Below, in pieces: positions 58,181 through 64,000 of a stretch of DNA of 64,000 nucleotides (position 1 is its first letter; the number at the start of each line of letters is the position of its first letter). This DNA is from Gymnogyps californianus. Taxonomy: Eukaryota > Chordata > Aves > Accipitriformes > Cathartidae. The notes under the pieces are model-generated. The model was not told the DNA's origin and searched no databases. It was given only the letters and a program-made list of their open reading frames with translations. The position numbers were made by a program, and so were the translations under genes. The stretch covers positions 33,337,437 through 33,401,436 of the forward strand of contig NC_059500.1 in the NCBI RefSeq assembly GCF_018139145.2. Reading direction: 5' to 3'.

Positions 58181-61100
58181 GGGAAGTCTCAGCTTTACGT
58201 AAAAAATATCAAATCAATAGCTATATAAACAGAAATGGGAAGAGTTCTGAAAACTATTTTGTGAAAGAACATATTCTGGCTACAAAACTCCAACTCTTTG
58301 AACAAGGGGTTTTATGCACTATTACTTGTGCCTAAAGTGTCTTTAGCCATTTACTGTCTTCTCTTTAGAGCAGCTGCGGAAAGTCTGAGCTTTGACTTAC
58401 TTACTGGTCCCATGAATACTGCTCTAACACTGCATATTAGAGAAGAGATGGTACTGTGTTGCTTTATTCTTCTGCTAACATTAAACTATTTGCATGGAAG
58501 TGTTTGTAAACAAAGTCTTCAAATGGCAGCTACAGAGAGATTAAGCGTTTTTTCTATTGCAACTTGCAGGACCTACTTACTACAACTTCAGAATTCGTAC
58601 AGTACCTTTGCAATGTTTTTTTATATGTCAAATCTACTTGCAGGTCATTCTGTGATGCAGATGATCTGGTGAAAAGTAATTTCACAATACGAGATAAAAT
58701 GATCTGTTCCTGAGACATAAATTAATTGTATAATTGACTCCATATAGGTGATGTGGCAGAAGTTTGTAGCTGTCTCACAGTTGTTAAAGTTTTTCTTTCA
58801 TGTTGAGCCGTCTCACCCTGACATTTGATCAGAAAAAAACCAGTGTAAAGTAGCCTAAGCAGAAGTGAAAGTTTAAATGCATTTGCAAACTTGATGAACT
58901 ATCCAATGCTTGTTCCTTTTGAAATTGTTGACATATAGAAAGATATGTCTAAAAATGTTTTGACATAAGGCTTTAACATAAATTCAGGACAACATGTTAG
59001 TGAGTTTTACTTTATTCCCAAATTTCCTGCAATCTTTTCATTCAAATACTTACAATCTTCAGGAATTGCACTGACTGCATTGACCTACCTGATCATGAGG
59101 AGCCTGTGGATATCTCATGTTACAATTAATCAACCATTATTCATTACTGAATTTTAACAAATAAATATTACCCATGAATTTGAAGAAAACTTCCCATGTC
59201 ACAACAAGGAATTCCTGAATTCCATGGAGCTACTGCAGATTTGCAAGAGTAATTTCCACAAAGCACTCAACAGTTTGTCTGAAAATCAGATTCGTTTAAA
59301 AGTAGGCCATTCTGGAAACAGTCAGATTTTTTTCCTTTTTTTTTTTTGTTATATAGTGATAACTGTATGGTAACAATTACCACATACATTCTTTACAAAT
59401 CTAAGAAGTGAGCCTAACAGCTATGAAAGCTTGCCCTTTTAAAGCTGGATGATAAATCTACTGAATATCATACCATATGTACTAAGAAAAACCTAATAAA
59501 TAACCTACAGTCCACCCTTTCTTAGTGATATTTTGATCTTGTCTGCCAATACAGTAAGCATTCTAATTCAGTGGCATAACATTTTTCACACTGACTAATT
59601 TTCCATCCCTGATTACTTTCAGTAGTGAAATGGTGTGCACATAGAATCTCTAATGGGTTATTACTATCTTTGTTAGTAGTAGTAGTAGTAGTACTCTAAC
59701 ATGTACCTAATAGGTTTGGAGGTCTGGGTAACTTTATAGAATGACACTTGAAATACTGTATTACACTGAATGCAATCAAAGCACAGTCTCTCTTAATGAT
59801 ATTTATGTGTAGTTGCACAGACAGGTGGGAAGTTTGTAAAGAAGATGATTATATATTTATATAGGAATAAGTACAAGATTAAAATAATTTCATCTGTTTA
59901 TGCCTCAATACTTATTCTAGTGTTTACCACTCTTTAATTTTTTAATATCAAAACCTACATAGATGGTTTTGGTGTATTTTAACCCAGCTAATCTCTCTCT
60001 GCTGCACTCCATGACTTCTTCCCAGCAGCTATTTTGGAAATAAATATTGCGGTATTCTATCGTAGTAAAGTTAGTTGATATGTAATTTTTTATTTAGCTT
60101 TGCTGTTGGTTTTGCACTGCCATGAGAAGGTGCTGATGACTGGTTTCCATTCATATGTTAGAACCTCAGAAAAAGGTATAGGAGGTAGGTTCCAGTTCTT
60201 AGCTGAGAACTAAGATGAAAAGTGTAAGGAATAGAAATTAATAAACCAAAAATTTTAGGTCCTACAGTGAGCTAAGACAGTCTTCTGTTTGTCATGTTTC
60301 TGCAGCACTTGATGGAGAAGGAATGAAATTCTCCTCAGTAACATAGCTACTAAAAACCAGGATAATCTGTTATTCTTGAGAATTATCACAGCAAGCTATT
60401 GTGAAGTCAGCATACATTTCAGCAAGCACTTCAGCACTTTGGGGTTACTAAAAGAAGCAACTGCAAAGCATTATAATTTCCTTAACAAGGTACTTGCAAC
60501 TTTCCTTACAAAGCAAATTAATCAATAATTTCTATCGATCAAGGAGAGCTAATCTCTGCCAAGGCCATTTCATTACAGATTGTAAACCAATCAGTGCAGA
60601 CCAGTTTTTCTTGAAGCAAGCACCGGAAAGAGCCATTAACTACTTACCCTCATATACTTCACAAGTACAGAAGGACAAGACTGCCAGAAGGCATTTGCAG
60701 CTGAAGAATGAGACAGATTTTAAATTAAGAAGTCTGTGCATAATACTGTAACAGGTGGAACACCAAAACGTTAAGAGCCTGTCTAAATACGGTACAAACT
60801 AATTACACCATAGACTAAAGCATCTGATCAGAATTTTGTGTGATGATGGAGTGGAAAGAAACAAAGAGTTATTTGGAGTTTGTCTGGCTGTATCTCTGCG
60901 TTGTACTCCCTTCTGTTGTTCTGTTCATGATGAATTTCATTCCTCATTTTAATGGGTTTGATTGCAGTGAGGCAATCGTAACGTAGCTTGTAATTCCTCA
61001 AGGAGAGTCATCAGGATGCAAAATCATTCCTTGGCTCTTCTAACTGCATTTCTCGGTATCATTACAACTTTTCCTACTGTCCTAAATTTATTGGGCAAGT

Positions 61101-64000
61101 AAAATGACAGTGAGAATAGCGGCACCCTGTGGCTTGTGCTTGACTTTGCTTTGCAACATTTAAAATCCTACAGTAAAATCTCTCTGATTTACTCCCCCTG
61201 ATGCATGCTGGTTATTATTATAACACACATGAAAATAAGTAATTTATTTTAGCTCATGAAGGATAGCAGATTTTGTTTTAGAAACCTTGATTCTCTGCAT
61301 ATGAGATAGAGTGTATTCGGGCCAAGAATATGACTCCCTCTTTGAAAAGTTATTAAAACACAATAGCTTTCACCCTCTACTGTTAACCTTCACTACTTGG
61401 TGTCTACTTTTTTTTGTTATTCACAGAAAGCTATGAAGCCATCTCTGAGCTCATACACAGGCATGTATATATCCCACAATATGGATTACAATGAATCAAA
61501 TTGACCTGGACCTCAAGTAGTGCCTCAGGTAGGGCTTTGCCAACCTAGTCTCCTGATATTTAGAAACCTAGTATGTATTATTTCAATTCGGTTCTGAAAT
61601 AAGGGCCCTGCTAGTCATTTCTGGAGGCCCTGTGTACACCTCTTTCTGCTACTGCAAAAGATTCTCAACAGTGAGACAGTATTCTGAGCACCGTCCAGTA
61701 TCACACCTACTGTGCCCCTGTGCATCTGACCCCTGGGACCAGGGTTGGAGGCAGGGCTCTGTGACACCTTTAAGTGTCTCTGCCACTCATGGCATTTTGA
61801 CAAAATCCTGCCACACTTGTCACAAAAGTGAGGCAGTGACATAATAACAAAGGATGCCATTGTTTGCACTCTATTGTTTTATTTATTCTTTGCAAACCAA
61901 CCCTAAAATCACTATAGTTTATTTCACAGCCTATGTAATGATATTCATCTATTAATAAATCACTCCAGAGATTGTTGCTCTACTTGGAAAGAAATGGAAA
62001 CACTGATGTGGTTCTGTTTTGCTAGCCACCAAATTTTCGGTGCTCAGCAGGGCTCAAACAACAGAAGTCCCAGGTAACGGATTTTGTTCCAGCAACACAG
62101 ACCTATAAATCCTGGTCTTGACCATGCAATATAAACAATAAGCAGTATTTCTTGACGAGTGAAGTATACCAAAAGAACCAAGAGAAGTATAAACGATGTT
62201 AGCTAGACTGAGTTTGGGTGGAATTTGGGTTATATAGGTGAAAGTAGGGCTTAACTAGGGCATACTGCCCAAAACAAGACCAGCCTGCAAAACACTTCCA
62301 GTAGTATCTGTTGGTTGTTGCATTTACATATTGGTAATGCCAGAGGTGATTATTTCATATGCCACATCCCATGCATGATAATTTTGCACACATATTTCAG
62401 GAGTTTGCCGTAGATATTGAAACAATAACTGAGTAGCCTCTGCTAGCTGACGTTATTTCTCAGATACATTCAAGTGAGAACTACCATTTCAGAGTGAGCA
62501 ATTGACAGTCTGGTTGTGGCTGGGATGGAGGCAACAGTACTGAAGCAAGAAATCCCAGAGCAACTTGACAGGCAAATGTAAGAAAACAAAGGGGAAGAGG
62601 GCAGAGAAAATGGGTTGGTGGGTGTACATGTGTATGAATGAGAAGAAGATCCTTTTATTTTGTTTTTCATTTTTGACAGCTATCTATCAGATTATCCTTC
62701 CATGCAGAAAAATGACAGCAACACAGTAGAGATACCCGAGCTTGCTTTAAACTGACTGCACTGAATACCTAGCAGGTTAGCTACATCATTGTAGAGCTCA
62801 GTGGGGAATTTGCCCTAATGAGATATTAACTGGCACGTTTATGTACTAACAGCTACTTAGTGTTGTTATCAATAGTACTAATGGGTACATATTATCAACA
62901 CTCAATGATGCCAATAATGTCTTTCTGGTTTGAGCTGTTAGATGATATTCTGTCAAAGGCTTAGGAACCAGCTTCTTTAGAATGATACAACTATATAGCA
63001 GAAAATTTAATGAAGAGATCTTGAGGAAATATTGCATTGTCCTGACCTTTCCAGTGGATTTGTGAAAGAAAGGCATGATTTGACCTCTGAAATAACCATC
63101 AGGTTTCATAAGTACATTTGCAATCATTTATCCATTTAAGTTCTAATGCAGAACAGAAGTAATAATTTTGACACGTTAGAAGAAAACATGACTGAAATCT
63201 GTCAGTATGACATTTCAGTAAATGTGCTACATCCTGTCTGTAGTTAGTGTTGGATGGAGCTGTTACCAGTTCAAGACCTTCTGTAATTAGGTCCTCTGAA
63301 CATTAACAAAAGTCTGAAAATTATGTAAATGGTATAGAGAGGTTTTTAGGTCAATTCTGCTTGTATTTAATTTAAAATGTACAAAGGTGATAGTGAAATT
63401 CAAAAAAAGAATCCAAATATTCAAAATATGGTATGTAGGATATGTGCTTTTTTGCAAAATATGTGTTGTGTTTCATGCTAAAAGATATTTTACCATTTAC
63501 AAGTATGTACAGCTTTCTGTGCTGTGCAACATGCAAGGGGTATCTAGCTAAGAGGCTGGCTAGGTTATTGCAAAAAGTTTTGGCAACTTAAATGAAGATT
63601 CTTAAACTGTCTAACAGATAAACCTCCCTTCTGAAATAATATTATCATTTTATGATAATCTGATTTTTATGTATATATATCCTTTCCATAAACCTAACAG
63701 CTGCTTTCTAACCTTCAGGTATTTTTTAATAATAGAAAGAATACTTATAAACTTTACTCTGTCTTGGATGTTCTCTCTGAAAATTTCCTGATTAATAATA
63801 AAACTGTAGAAGTATTACTTTTGCTTCCTTCATAATCTCAGCTATTTTTTGAACACATTATTCTATGGAAAAAAAATATCGAGCTATGTAAAGTGCCACC
63901 ACCTCACCAATTTGGTGGTAAAAATATATACTAGTTATGGGTTGTACGCTTCATAACTGGAAGAAGCCCATATACTTGCAAATACTAGTTTGTGGAGAGT
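58181..64000. other. AT-rich intergenic DNA
   Basis: The 124-codon plus frame (58298-58672) and shorter ones have no recognisable domain. A short (AGT)n run lies at about 59673-59692. No exon, RNA gene, LTR or CR1 copy is visible. Confidence 0.5.

Noticed and set aside
58298..58672. 124-codon plus-strand frame
   Set aside because: No recognisable domain, no splice or promoter context, and a chance frame of this length is possible in 64 kb.
1..64000. CRISPR arrays, operons, tRNA or rRNA genes
   Set aside because: The window is vertebrate nuclear DNA. No array of spaced identical repeats, and no tRNA- or rRNA-like sequence, was seen.

Overview
The window looks like nuclear DNA from a bird, most likely a neoavian species. 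The evidence is long AT-rich non-coding DNA broken by sharp CpG islands, several CR1 LINE fragments (including the typical ATTCT-type 3' tails), and solo LTRs of families I recognise from bird genomes. There is no bacterial or phage-like organisation. Real coding sequence is sparse: one spliced gene, one compact gene and the remains of a CR1 reverse transcriptase.

The central gene is the bird orthologue of human C5orf63, a small glutaredoxin-like protein, on the minus strand. I could assemble it from exons at 36514-36394, 33048-32992 and 32220-32041. All splice sites are canonical, the reading phase is unbroken and the product is 118 aa. Its 5' untranslated exon probably lies in the CpG island at about 41.39-42.21 kb. 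In human 5q23.2, as I recall it, the order is MARCHF3 (minus), C5orf63 (minus), MEGF10 (plus). The second CpG island at 23.1-24.0 kb, with a strong minus-strand splice donor at its lower edge, is therefore best read as the promoter and first exon of MARCHF3. Bases 1-23 kb would then be its first intron. The MARCHF3 coding exons are not in the window, so this is inference from synteny. This block lies on the Z chromosome in chicken, so the window is probably Z-linked.

At 45.3-48.8 kb an abrupt GC-rich domain holds an intact avian Topors-like RING E3 ligase gene on the minus strand (46335-47339, 334 aa). A 122-bp intron lies in its 5' UTR and its poly(A) signal is at 46225-46220. Just beyond that signal lies a seven-copy, 53-bp minisatellite (45754-46123). 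CR1 pieces bracket the domain: an internally deleted copy on the left; on the right a plus-strand fragment, a minus-strand 3' end and a larger plus-strand reverse-transcriptase fragment, the last two head to head.

Four LTR-like elements are visible: about 6674-7238 (minus), 10016-10525 (minus), 14251-14838 (plus, with TATA box and poly(A) signal) and 30628-31764 (minus). The last begins only about 280 bp past the C5orf63 stop codon on the same strand, and may supply its poly(A) site. Older decayed repeats (MIR-like and L3/CR1-like tails) occur at about 4.4, 18.1 and 58.1 kb. The rest, including 51.2-64 kb, is AT-rich intronic or intergenic DNA in which I see no gene.
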